Source of the DNA: Basidiobolus meristosporus CBS 931.73
Lineage: Eukaryota; Basidiobolomycota; Basidiobolomycetes; Basidiobolales; Basidiobolaceae
Assembly (NCBI GenBank): GCA_002104905.1
Contig: MCFE01000809.1
Coordinates: 1 to 34,016 of the forward strand
Direction of reading: 5' to 3'
DNA length: 34,016 bases
Below, piece after piece: positions 24,240-33,129 of this stretch (the first letter of the stretch is position 1; each line of letters starts with the position of its first letter). Under the pieces are notes generated by a model that made no database searches, was not told where the DNA came from, and saw only the letters and a program-made list of their open reading frames with translations. Made by a program: the position numbers and the translations under genes.

Positions 24240-27139
24240 TGGAGAACCCATGCTACTTGGATCCAAAAAGACAACAAGACCTATGAGCTATTACCTGCCA
24301 GGCTGGATTTCAACTTGGTCAATTCCAGCATGTGTGAGACAAGTGAACTTAGCAAGACCCAGTTCTGTAGAGCACTTAGAAAAGGTACCCAGATGTACCT
24401 CATGGCAGTATTACAGGAGGATTCCGCTACCCCAGCACCCCAGCAGGTCCAGACTCTCTTGAAGAAATATTCAGACATGTTTCCAGATGAGCTTGTAAGC
24501 CTACCACCAGTCAGAGACATGGATCATGCTATTGACACAGGTGAAAGCCCTCCAGTGAGCAAGACACCTTAAAGAATGAGTCCATTGGAATTGGAGGAAA
24601 TGAAGAGACAAATTGATCAGCTATTGGAGCAAGGATACATCAGACCCAGCAAGTCACCTTGGGGAGCACCAGTGCTTTTTGTGAAAAAAAAGGATGGAAC
24701 ACTTAGGATGTGCATTGACTACAGAGCCCTCAACTCAGTTACCGTCAAGAATAAGTACCCCATACCTTGGATTGATGAGCTTTTGGACCAACTTAATGGA
24801 GCCACCATATTCAGCAAGATTGACCTCATGTCAGGATATAACCAGATTAGGGTGAAACCAGAAGATATCCCTAAGACAGCATTCAGGACCAGATATGGAC
24901 ATTACAAGTACTTAGTCATGAGTTTTGCCCTCACTAATGCCCCTGCAACATTCATGAGGCTGATGCAGACTGTGTTTCAGGAGTAGTTAGAAAAGTTTGT
25001 GATAATCTACCTGGATGACATATTGATATACAGCAAGACAGAAGAGGATCACATGGTGCACATTGAAAAGGTCTTGAAGAAACTAAGAGAGAACAAGCTA
25101 TATGGCAAGCTAGCCAAGTGTGAATTCTTCAAGGAACACATTGAATATCTGGGACACATAGTGACTAGCACAGGAGTGACCTTAGACCCTAAGAAGGCTG
25201 AAGTTATCAAGAATTTGAAGCAGCCCCATAGCATATCAGAACTCAGATCATTCCTTGCAATGGTTTCCTATTATTGGAGATTTGTCAAGTCTTTTGCAAG
25301 TATTGCAGCCCCTTTAACTGATATCCTCAAGAAAGACAATACCTACAAGTGGGACATAGCTTGTGAGACTGCCTTCCAGATGCTCAAGAATGAACTTGCC
25401 AAGCTGCCAAGCTTAAGAATACCAGACTTCAGAAAAGAGTTCACTCTGTGCACAGATGCTTCAGATTATGCTATTGGTGGAGTGCTGAGCCAAGAACACA
25501 AGGGAAAGGACTACCCTGTTGCCTTTGAATCCAAGAAACTGAACTCAGCAGAACAAAACTATCCAGTACATGAGAAGGAGATGCTTGCTATAATACACTG
25601 TTTGAAGACATGAAGATGCTATATTGAAGGAGTCAAATGCACTGTGAAGACTGAAGATGCCTCCCTCCAGTATATATTTACTCCAAAGGTACTCTCTAGA
25701 AGAATGACAAGATGGAGTGAACACATTCAGCAATTTGACCTGGAGATTGTCTACTGCCCTGGAAAAAACAACATGGTTGCTGATGCCTTATCAAGATTAG
25801 ATCAAGTTGCACAACTCAACTTGGTGCATGAATTAGATTGGCCTAGCCTATTACCAAAGTACTTGGAGGACCAAGCCATTCCTAATGAGGTGGATGAAGA
25901 TATCAAGAAGATAATCTGTGATGAAGCCAGCAAATTTGTAGCACAGGATGAAACACTCTACCAAGTTGTTGATGGAAGCCGCCTAGTGCCATTATGTTTC
26001 TTGCCTGGGTTTAATACATAAGCTACACAATGGATATGGACATCTTGGAATTGAAGGAACCTATAGCCTTGTGAAAGCCAGAGCATGGTGGCCCAGAATG
26101 AAACAAGACATTGAGAAGCTAGTGAAAACATGCCCAAATTGCCAAATCAACCAAGGCCAATCACAGAGAATTGCCAAACTCTTCCCTTGGAGCCTGTAAG
26201 ACCATTTGAAAGATGGGGAATTGACTTTATTGGAAGACTGCTGACCACCAGGAAATGCAACCGTTGGATCATAGTGGCAATTGACCATGCCACTAAATGG
26301 CCAGTTGCTAAAGCTGTACCAATAGCCAGTGAACAAGAAGTTGCAAGTTTCATTTACCATGAGATCCTGATGAAGTTTGGATGCCTTGTGGAGATCTTAT
26401 CTGATAGAGGAGCAAACTTTATGGTAAAGACATTAGAGGCTTACCTGGAAATGCAGCAGATCAGACACCTGAAACCTTGGCATATCACCCCAGAACTAAT
26501 GAAGTCACTGAGTGGTTTAATGGATTATTTGAAAAAATGCTGACCAAGTATGCAAATGGAGTTGTCAGTAGATGGGATGAGTATATAGACCAAGTACTCT
26601 TTGCATGCAGAGTCAGAGTACATAACACCACACAGCAATCACTGTTTTACTTAGTGTATGGATGTGAACCAAGGATTCCAGGAGATCTCACACAACCAAA
26701 GCTTACAGACACCTTAGAAGATGAACTCAGTCAGCCAAGTAAACACCAGCAACTGGAACAAAGATGTCAAGAGGCACAGACCAAAGTATCTCAAAGTGCA
26801 GAAAAGATGAAGCAGAGATTTGATAAGACTATGGCACCAGAAGCATTGACAGTTGAGAACTTTGTATTGCTAAGAAACAACACTTGGTAGAAGTTCAAGC
26901 TACAATGGACAGGACCATTCAAGATCATCAGAGAATGTCCTTTTGCAACTTATCAACTGGTGGACAAACAAGGCAATATCTGGGAAGACTTAGTGCATAG
27001 GGACAGACTAAGCTTGCAAGACTTGCTGATAATACTGAACCATCAAGATATTGGTATTGCAAGAAAAGAGATTCTGGAGAACCCTCTCAAGGTTAGTAGG
27101 GAGGAATGTTATGGTCTGCTGCTTGAATCTTTAAGTTAG
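24240..27139 (+). pseudogene. Gypsy RT-RNase H-integrase polyprotein, decayed
   Basis: Linker/RT start: [78 protein letters not shown] and the catalytic YLDD at 25008-25019. RNase H: CTDASDYAIGGVLSQ, EKEMLAIIH and ADALSR; the usual TDHASL motif reads TEDASL. Integrase: HNGYGH with CPNC zinc ligands, catalytic D in WGIDFIG, D in LSDRGANF, and E in TEWFNG about 35 residues on, then GPFKII. In-frame stops: TAA 24570-24572, TAG 24984-24986, TGA 25611-25613, TAG 26888-26890. Frame changes lie near 26020, 26170 and 26480. The frame ends at 27137-27139 inside the LTR, as in many such elements. Confidence 0.92.
27098..27106 (+). other. Polypurine tract of the gypsy element
   Basis: AGGGAGGAA lies directly before the first TG of the 3' LTR. 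This is where the plus-strand primer of a gypsy element is expected, and it independently supports the LTR start at 27107. Confidence 0.8.
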
Positions 27140-27474
27140 ATCAGTTTTTAGTCAAATTAGTTAGTATATGTTTAGGTTATCAGTATATCAGTATTATCTA
27201 TGAAACCGGTAGCATTAGTCAGCAAATGAATCAGCAGATCCTTATCAGACAGAAATAGATATATTAAGTAGGATCTTATTGGGTGATGATGATGCAATCA
27301 AATGAGTCATCAGCCACAACCTACATTAGGAAATAGAATTAGTCAGCAATTGATCTGGCAAAATTTATATAAGGAGCTGCTGGAACCTCAATAAAAATCA
27401 GTGCAAGTTTTAGTGAATACAATACTAGCTAAACTCTCTATACCTCTACAACTCTTATACCAAGACTTGTAACA
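27107..27474 (+). mobile_element. 3' LTR of the gypsy element
   Basis: A 368-bp LTR beginning TGTTATGG and ending CTTGTAACA. It is nearly collinear with the solo LTR at 290-658 (369 bp), with scattered substitutions such as ATCTATCATATCAG versus ATCTATGAAACCGG. Its right end cuts directly into the Tnp2-like pseudogene, so the element inserted in, or was joined to, that transposon. No target duplication can be tested because the 5' end is missing. Confidence 0.94.
27366..27395 (+). promoter_or_regulatory. LTR TATA box and poly(A) signal
   Basis: TATATAAG at 27366-27373 and AATAAA at 27390-27395 match the positions in the solo LTR. In a 3' LTR the AATAAA would serve the element's own transcript end, while the TATA could fire leftover transcription into the flanking sequence at 27475 onward, antisense to the Tnp2 remnant. 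Confidence 0.6.
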
Positions 27475-27477
27475 AAA

Positions 27478-28640
27478 GGAACATCTTTATAGTATCCACA
27501 AATAGCTTGCAATGCTTGCAGTGTGCTGCTGGAATAAACTACTCTAGTAGGCCACCATGACAAGTGAATATCCAGTTCCACCAGTCCTCACACTTAGGTT
27601 GATGCATATGTGTATGGACATTAATTGGTGCCTCTGGGGTATACCTTAGACAATGGATGCATTACAGTAACTTGCCAATTGGTTTAAATTTCTCTGGAAT
27701 CTCAACTGGTTCATAATGATTATATTGTCCCTTGTATGCTCTGTCATTATTGTAGGAAAATTGTGGGATAGCAATGCACTTTTTCTAGTGGATTGCTTTC
27801 ACACCAGCTGACTCACTCCATGCTCAGTATATTTGGCTCTTGGCTAGTCCCATACTTTGACTGCTGATTAATCATTTGCCAACTTTCTTGCATTCTCATC
27901 CCACCTTTGGAACACTGTTTTTGAGGACAGGGCTCATTTTTAGTATAGTACTTGGATAAAGATGGTCCATATGGATGGTGGAGTACATTTCATGATTCTC
28001 ATACATTTGACAGTAACATCATTCATTGTACTCAAATAATCCATCAATCTTGCTAGTTACAGGTGTATATCCAATGCTAAGCTTTCTGTGTGCTCTAACA
28101 TGACAGCCATCAAATAGTATAACTCTGGAGATTTTCTGGAACCTTGCTAACAGTGGGTACCAACAGCAATCCCAATTGAATAGTGAGCTTGGACCAGATA
28201 TTAATGAGGCTATCTTCAGGCTTCTGCCCAGATACTGTAACATAGATGGTAAATACAAGCTGATGAGATCTAGTGCCAAGCAAGATTTACTGGCAATGTA
28301 CTTGTTTGGTGAGAATCCACCAAATGCCAAGGCAATGGCATGGTCAAGCATACCTTCTGACAAGACCTTAATCTTGTGCTCAATGATATATTCTCCATCC
28401 AATATATCCTTCAATTCTTTGGCTGACACAAACTGATAGCAGTACTATATTTCATGATTGTACTCATTAGACTGTGGTAGCATCTTTTGATGGGGTATCA
28501 CCAGAATATGTCCAGAATGTGAATGATATTTGCTAACATTGGTTGTAGATTCCTTTTAAATTGGACATTTGGTAATGGCATTATACATTGATTGGTATAG
28601 TGTATAGCTATGGGCACATGATGGTCTCTATGTCAGCTTC
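27478..28640 (-). pseudogene. Tnp2-like (CACTA-type) transposase remnant
   Basis: On the minus strand, from the N-terminal side, a Cys-containing segment (ITKCPI, SGHILVIPHQKM) is followed by YCYQF, KDILDGEYI and an open stretch at 28019-28429. That stretch includes FSPNKYIASKSCLALDLISL, YLPSMLQYLGRSLKIASLIS and GPSS, matching in layout the 'N-K-x-x-x-K-S...LNLP...Y...I-PGP' region I know from fungal Tnp2 transposases. CYCQMYEN, then RWDENARKLAND (after a frameshift near 27905), and EDWWNWI with HCKLFVDTIKM follow in the expected order. Stops include TAG or TGA at expected Trp codons. The C-terminal end is cut by the gypsy LTR. Family assignment rests on recalled motif order, so it is moderately sure; that the minus strand once coded here is surer. 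Confidence 0.65.
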
Positions 28641-28920
28641 AGGTCATATGTAGTCAGATTCATTGTGCTTATTCACTTATAGCATGTTAGTGGTGTCTTG
28701 CAGTGTAGTAAGCTTTTTAGCCAGTTGCAGCAGTATGTCCCCAATACCCTTCCTACTAAAATTGGTAAAGTGTATCATTTCTCAAGCCAATGCATCACAT
28801 CCTTTGCCAGTGATGAATTTGTGGACTCATATGGCTACACAGAATATTTGTGATGGTATATACTCTTTCATATACTTGTTTTGCAGGCTTTGTTCCAGGC
28901 ACTGTTGCTCTCCAAGATAG
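28641..28920 (-). pseudogene. Possible N-terminal part of the Tnp2-like gene
   Basis: In another minus-strand frame there is a coding-like stretch with IGDILLQLAKKLTTLQDTTN, which looks like a short coiled coil, then VNKHNESDY, PEADIETIMCP and a frame change into the Tnp2-like segment. TGA and TAG stops interrupt it. Its position just upstream fits the variable N-terminus of such transposases, but no family motif is present. An open plus-strand frame at 28663-28920 overlaps it and has no recognisable content. Confidence 0.3.
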
Positions 28921-29857
28921 GCTCACAGTCTACTTGTGGGTACTCTTTATTAGTTGTACAACCAGGAGACTCCTCAGAAGTATGAGGAGAGTAACTTAAT
29001 GTGTCATACCCACTCTGCTCAATTTATACTAAGAGAATAGTGAAGTCAGTTATCATTAAAAACTGTTAAGTGACTAGCTAAATGCCACAGAAATTGCACT
29101 TGTAGTAGATCCTCTAGATAATATATGTGTGGCAAAATTACCCCCTATTCTTTGATGTATATGTTGAAATATTGGACTATTTGGTATCATTCAGCAGCTA
29201 AAAATATACTTAGCAATTCTGGACTTTTCTTGGACACTGAGGGACTAATTTACAGCCCTAACATTGCCACTTTCCTCAGATCTATGATCTTATGGTTATT
29301 CCCCTATGGTCAGGATCAAATCAGCACTATTATCAAACATTATGTACTAACCCTGAAACTGTTACAGAATGCTCCTGAATATTGCAAAACCCTCCTTACT
29401 TAGTGTTACAGCTGTATTACTTCTACAAAGGTATAAATACCAAGCTTCTTTATGAAGAAACAACAGTTTGACTATTAGCACTATTTCTTGATAAGTTCCT
29501 TATATCCAAATCACTTCTTAAATCACAGCAGTTTTTTCTGTGCTGGCATTGTGCTTTATGGGTGAGATGCTGGTTACAATACCAACTTGGTCTTTTTTTT
29601 CTTTTTTATCCTGTGAGATCAGAGCAATTGTGCCCAAAAGGGGAAATTGAACCTAGATCAGCATTATAGCTCAAATATATCTTTTTTCATCTGGATATCC
29701 TGCAGATTTTAGACAGTCTTGTATATGAGTTGTTGACCCTATGACAAAGCAAGATATTATGATTTAAAGCTATAATAAACAACATATATACATTGGAACC
29801 ACCCCCTACCATAACATAGGTCACACCACATACTATTTGCATTCACACACTTCTATA
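28921..29857. other. Unrecognised stretch with one 92-codon open frame
   Basis: No known gene, LTR or repeat was recognised. A plus-strand frame at 29125-29403 (from YSLMYMLKYWTIWYHSAAKN to LQNAPEYCKTLL) has varied composition. It could be a decayed exon or transposon piece, but has no motif I can name. 29592-29609 is pyrimidine-rich (T8-C-T6). The 5 bp CTATA at 29853-29857 is the left target-site copy of the adjacent solo LTR. Confidence 0.3.
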
Positions 29858-30206
29858 TGTTATAAAAATTTGTAATTCCACCTAAACATTCACCTAACTT
29901 AGTCACTTAGATCATTACCTTCAAATCCTGGAGAATACTGACCAAAATCCTTGTTGGGATTTACTTAGAATATATTCACCAAAATATCAGGTACCCAGAA
30001 CATAAAAATTCTCAAAGCTGTCCAAACAGCCCCAAACTTTGCACACATGTTCTTGGGACCTTCCTTAACCTATTCTATGTGCTTGTAATGCCAAGACCAG
30101 GTTAAAATATAAATACTACTTTTACATTCAGTAAATCATTAAGTGAAAACCACATAATCTACTTGTCCTCCCAATCACTTCCAATATCTCCAAGACTCTG
30201 ACAACA
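29858..30206 (+). mobile_element. Solo LTR of the copia family, inverted
   Basis: This 349-bp segment is the reverse complement of the copia LTR at 20624-20972, with modest divergence. It starts TGTTATAAAAATTTG and ends CTGACAACA. The flanks carry a perfect 5-bp direct repeat CTATA (29853-29857 and 30207-30211), as expected for copia integration. No copia internal sequence adjoins either side. It therefore comes from an independent insertion reduced to a solo LTR, not from the lost 5' LTR of the element at 20624-24232, which would have the opposite orientation. TATAAATA at 30108-30115 is a candidate promoter. Confidence 0.95.
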
Positions 30207-31412
30207 CTATATAATATGCCATCATAGACAATCACAATATCCACACATCACTAGCCAAGTACTGTAAGAAGCACAAGCCTAAGTCTAGTAGCTTGGCAGC
30301 TTTCTTTGGTCCACAGTTCACTAAACAGCACTAGTACTGGAACAAGCAATACAGAAGGCATACCTAGATTCCTATGAAAGATATTTTGACATTTTGAGTG
30401 GATTAGATCTAGATCACTCCGCAAAGATCCTACAATGGAACCATATGAATCCTGTTAACATGGAGTTCAGCTGACTTCTCACATATTCTTGACAGCCCTA
30501 TATTAGTGGTACAGGTCAAATACCCTCAGCAAATCTTAACAGCTTCTCAAAGTTATCTGTAATGCTTGCAATGGCTGCACAATGACCTTATCACAGAATC
30601 CTTTTGCTTTCAGCCACTGATGCCATGGCAATTTCCACTTCTGATAGAAAACTTAATGGTGTCTTCATGGTTTCTCAATGGTCCCATAATGGACCTATCA
30701 CAAGCTCTTGATATCTTTCAGTGGTCTGTACTGTTACAATTCTCAATTCTGGTGAAAAACATAATGTTACACTGATAGTTCTTTGATGGCCTTATTACAA
30801 CCATGTTTCAGTCATATTGCATTACTAGCTGGTTACTTGACAGTCTCTTTACACTGACAACCTAATTAAATGACCCAAGTTCTTTGCCTCCATAATCCCC
30901 TTCCATTGTACCAGTGTGATATAGCCAAGAGAAAAGCTAATAAAAGCTCCTGAATGCTCTTGCCAAATCAAAGGAGCAATCAAGTGCAGAATCTTAGAGT
31001 TGTCAGGAAGCGGTGTATAAATTTGAAAAAGAGTTCTGGTTCAGTATTTGTCTGGCAATAGCTTGGTTTGACAATAAAGACAACAGAGTTGACTTGCTAT
31101 GCTGGCTAGGCTTGATGTTCCTAGGAGTGCTAGATTCAAAAGGCTTGGGTAGAAACTAGAATGGAACTGTTGGACTCTGAGTTTTGTTGAGATGCACATT
31201 ATACCAAAAGGTTTGGTAGACTTTATTTACACTTTTCTGACCATGGTGAATCAGTAAGCCCTAAGAAAGTTGATTACTAAATGATATCTACCAAAGAATT
31301 GATTGGAATATAAGATAAATTAAAATCACATCATCAATTGGCTGATTGCTTGGCAAATGATAATTCATTGAGTACATATCAGATGATTAATCTCCTGAGA
31401 AGGCTAGGCATA
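30207..31412. other. No recognised gene; weak decayed frames
   Basis: No known domain was found. From about 30500 to 30830 one plus-strand frame reads more than 100 codons with only a few stops (for example ANLNSFSKLSVMLAMAAQ and RKLNGVFMVSQWSHNGPI). A 69-codon open frame overlaps it (30566-30775). On the minus strand about 70 codons are open near 30240-30440. These may be fragments of old transposons, but strand and product cannot be decided. Confidence 0.3.
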
Positions 31413-31775
31413 TCAGTTGACAAGGTGATGATCAAATGAAAATAGATCAGGTGTGACAGCTAAAAATAGACTCAGAGATGGGAGAATTAAATCATAACTG
31501 AAATTAGTTATTTGTGGGCAAGGGAATATCAGTTGGGGTACTAGGTTTTCTGACATAGTAAACATGACAAAGCTTGAATGTTGATGAACAAAAGAATGGT
31601 ATACTCTTGGATAAAAATGTTGCCTCCATACTTTGCCCATTTTTACCATGGGTATTTCACATATAGTTTGAGTCACAATATGCAACTACTCCTTTCTTAT
31701 TCATCTCTGCATATGTACATACCTGCCACAATTGAGACACTGCTGTTACCTCCATTTGCCAGTATTTCAACTTGA
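31413..31775 (-). other. Possible C-terminal debris of the minus-strand pseudogene
   Basis: A 90-codon minus-strand frame (31413-31685) and a second frame containing TAVSQLWQVCTYAEMNKKG lie directly downstream of the decayed reading frame at 31776-33115. They may be its frameshifted continuation. No domain was recognised, so the link is positional only. Confidence 0.2.
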
Positions 31776-33115
31776 CTATTGCAAAGTTTCATATATGCTA
31801 TATTGGCAGAAGCATATACATATGGTCAATATCTGCTCTATGTGGGCCACATCTGCTATTAACAACTCTTTAATATCCTCAGCCAATGCATTCCTTCTCC
31901 TGGCTATATTGTAGTTCTCCTTCAATTGGTTTTCCTCTATTCTTCTTATAGATACCATACCAATAGGTATAGAATTCTGCTTCTGCCCAGCAGGCCTCCA
32001 GTATATTTACTCAGAGTATTCCCAGCAATGACTTAATCATTTGTAACCTCAAGTATAGCTTTGGCTTGCTCAATGTATTGTCCATACATTGATCAAACTT
32101 GCTGCTGTTAACCCATATCCATATATGTTTCCATGTGCACACCTGCTTTTGTTTTCTTCCATTTCTTCTCCACCATTCTTCATATGCCTACTCCTAAAAT
32201 CTTTCAAACATTTTGATGTGATACTTCTGATCACTCTATCCTAATGCCCCTTAAGCCTTCATTGATTGGCTCTTGTTCATTTCTCTTTCTTCCTAATCCC
32301 ATACTCTCATTATTCCCCTACCATTACTGTATACTCATTGGCCATCTCCTGTTACTTACTCTCCTGCTTCTTGCACTCTGATCACTCCCTCACTATTCCT
32401 TTATGCTTATTGGTTTATTTCTTTTGAAGCTTCAGTTGTTTCTCAATACTTTCTTGTATGGACTGGCACATAAGTCCAATGTACCTATCAAGCCCTTCCC
32501 CAACCTTGTACTGTATTAGTAGCTGCATTAAAACCCACCATTCAAGAAGTATATTTGGCTCAATGTCTTACTTCCAATTGTCTGATGGTGTCCCATTGGT
32601 CTTATGCCAGCTGTTCTGTACTCCTTCCCATTCCTCCTGGTGCTGTGGAGACTTCCTTGTTTTCAGTGCTACTTCTGCAAGCTCCTCTATTAACTCTCCA
32701 TAATACTTGTATGCATTTACTCTCCCATTTACATTAACAACCCTCTGGAGTGATCTGGTGTGTTTTGTTGATTTTCAAAACTCTACTGGAGCCATTAGGA
32801 TATATTTGTGCATTTTTAGTGGTGCAGCTTTGTTGGCAGGTGGGATCTCATCACCACAGCCTGTAGTAGACTTGTCCTCTTTTTCCATGGGTTTTTCAGC
32901 ATCACCAGACAGTTGCTCACAGGGCCCTGTCTCTGCACCTTCCAAGAGCACCCTTGATTTTCTTGGCTTTTCTTCCTGTCTTTTTGGGGCTTTAGAGCTT
33001 TCTTGCCTCAGAGTATTGGCCGCTACAAAATGTGGCCTTTTTTGGATTATTCTCTGCTTTGCTCTTTGAGGGGCTTCCCTTGCTTTCTCAATTCAGATCA
33101 CCTCAGCCCAATCAC
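31776..33115 (-). pseudogene. Lys/Glu-rich decayed protein, divergent from DDE transposase
   Basis: From about 33115 leftward the minus strand reads a long coherent frame with few stops. It has a basic N-terminal part (AKQRIIQKRPHFVAANTL, SSKAPKRQEEKPRKSRVLLE), an acidic stretch (EKPMEKEDKSTTG), then YYGELIEELAEVALKTRKSP, HQEEWEGVQNSWHKTNGTPS and a helical tail (YIGLMCQSIQESIEKQLKLQ). TGA and TAA stops fall near 33090, 32773 and 32568. Below about 32410 it continues with frameshifts through EEWWRRNGRKQKQVCTWKHI to RRRNALAEDIKELLIADVAH, ending at 31776. I do not recognise the family. The head-to-head placement with the transposase at 33130 suggests it may be the accessory protein of the same transposon (PIF/Harbinger elements typically carry a second, Myb-like gene), but no clear Myb motif was identified. 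Confidence 0.5.
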
Positions 33116-33129
33116 CTACCAATTTTATT

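Larger units (their letters stand above)
24233..27474 (+). mobile_element. 5'-truncated Ty3/gypsy retrotransposon
   Basis: Plus-strand remnant running from just upstream of reverse transcriptase, through RT, RNase H and integrase, to a polypurine tract and 3' LTR. RT before integrase gives the gypsy (Metaviridae) order. The 5' LTR, primer-binding site, Gag and most of the protease are absent, replaced at about 24232 by an opposed, equally truncated copia element. Several stops and frameshifts show it is inactive. The integrase carries a GPF-type C-terminal module and no chromodomain was seen. Confidence 0.92.

Noticed and set aside
24154-24462. Plus-strand frame crossing the copia/gypsy junction as a fusion gene
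   Set aside because: It reads the copia part antisense and the gypsy part out of frame, so it is a chance open stretch across the breakpoint.
24233-27139. RIP-type (C-to-T) mutation as the cause of the gypsy stop codons
   Set aside because: The stops arise from mixed changes as judged from expected residues (Tyr to TAA or TAG, Trp to TGA, and a Lys- or Arg-like codon to TAG), and frameshifts are as prominent. There is no clear C-to-T bias by eye, and a proper dinucleotide index was not computed.
28176-28436. Plus-strand 86-codon open frame
   Set aside because: It lies antisense to the longer minus-strand frame that carries Tnp2-like motifs, so it is treated as a shadow.
29030-29045. A CACTA terminus on the minus strand (CACTATTCTC) as the right end of the Tnp2 element
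   Set aside because: CACTA is expected by chance about once per kilobase, no matching inverted end is available because the other side is cut by the gypsy LTR, and no target duplication can be tested.
29858-30206. The missing 5' LTR of the copia element at 20624-24232
   Set aside because: It is in the opposite orientation and has its own perfect CTATA duplication on both sides, so it is an independent solo LTR.
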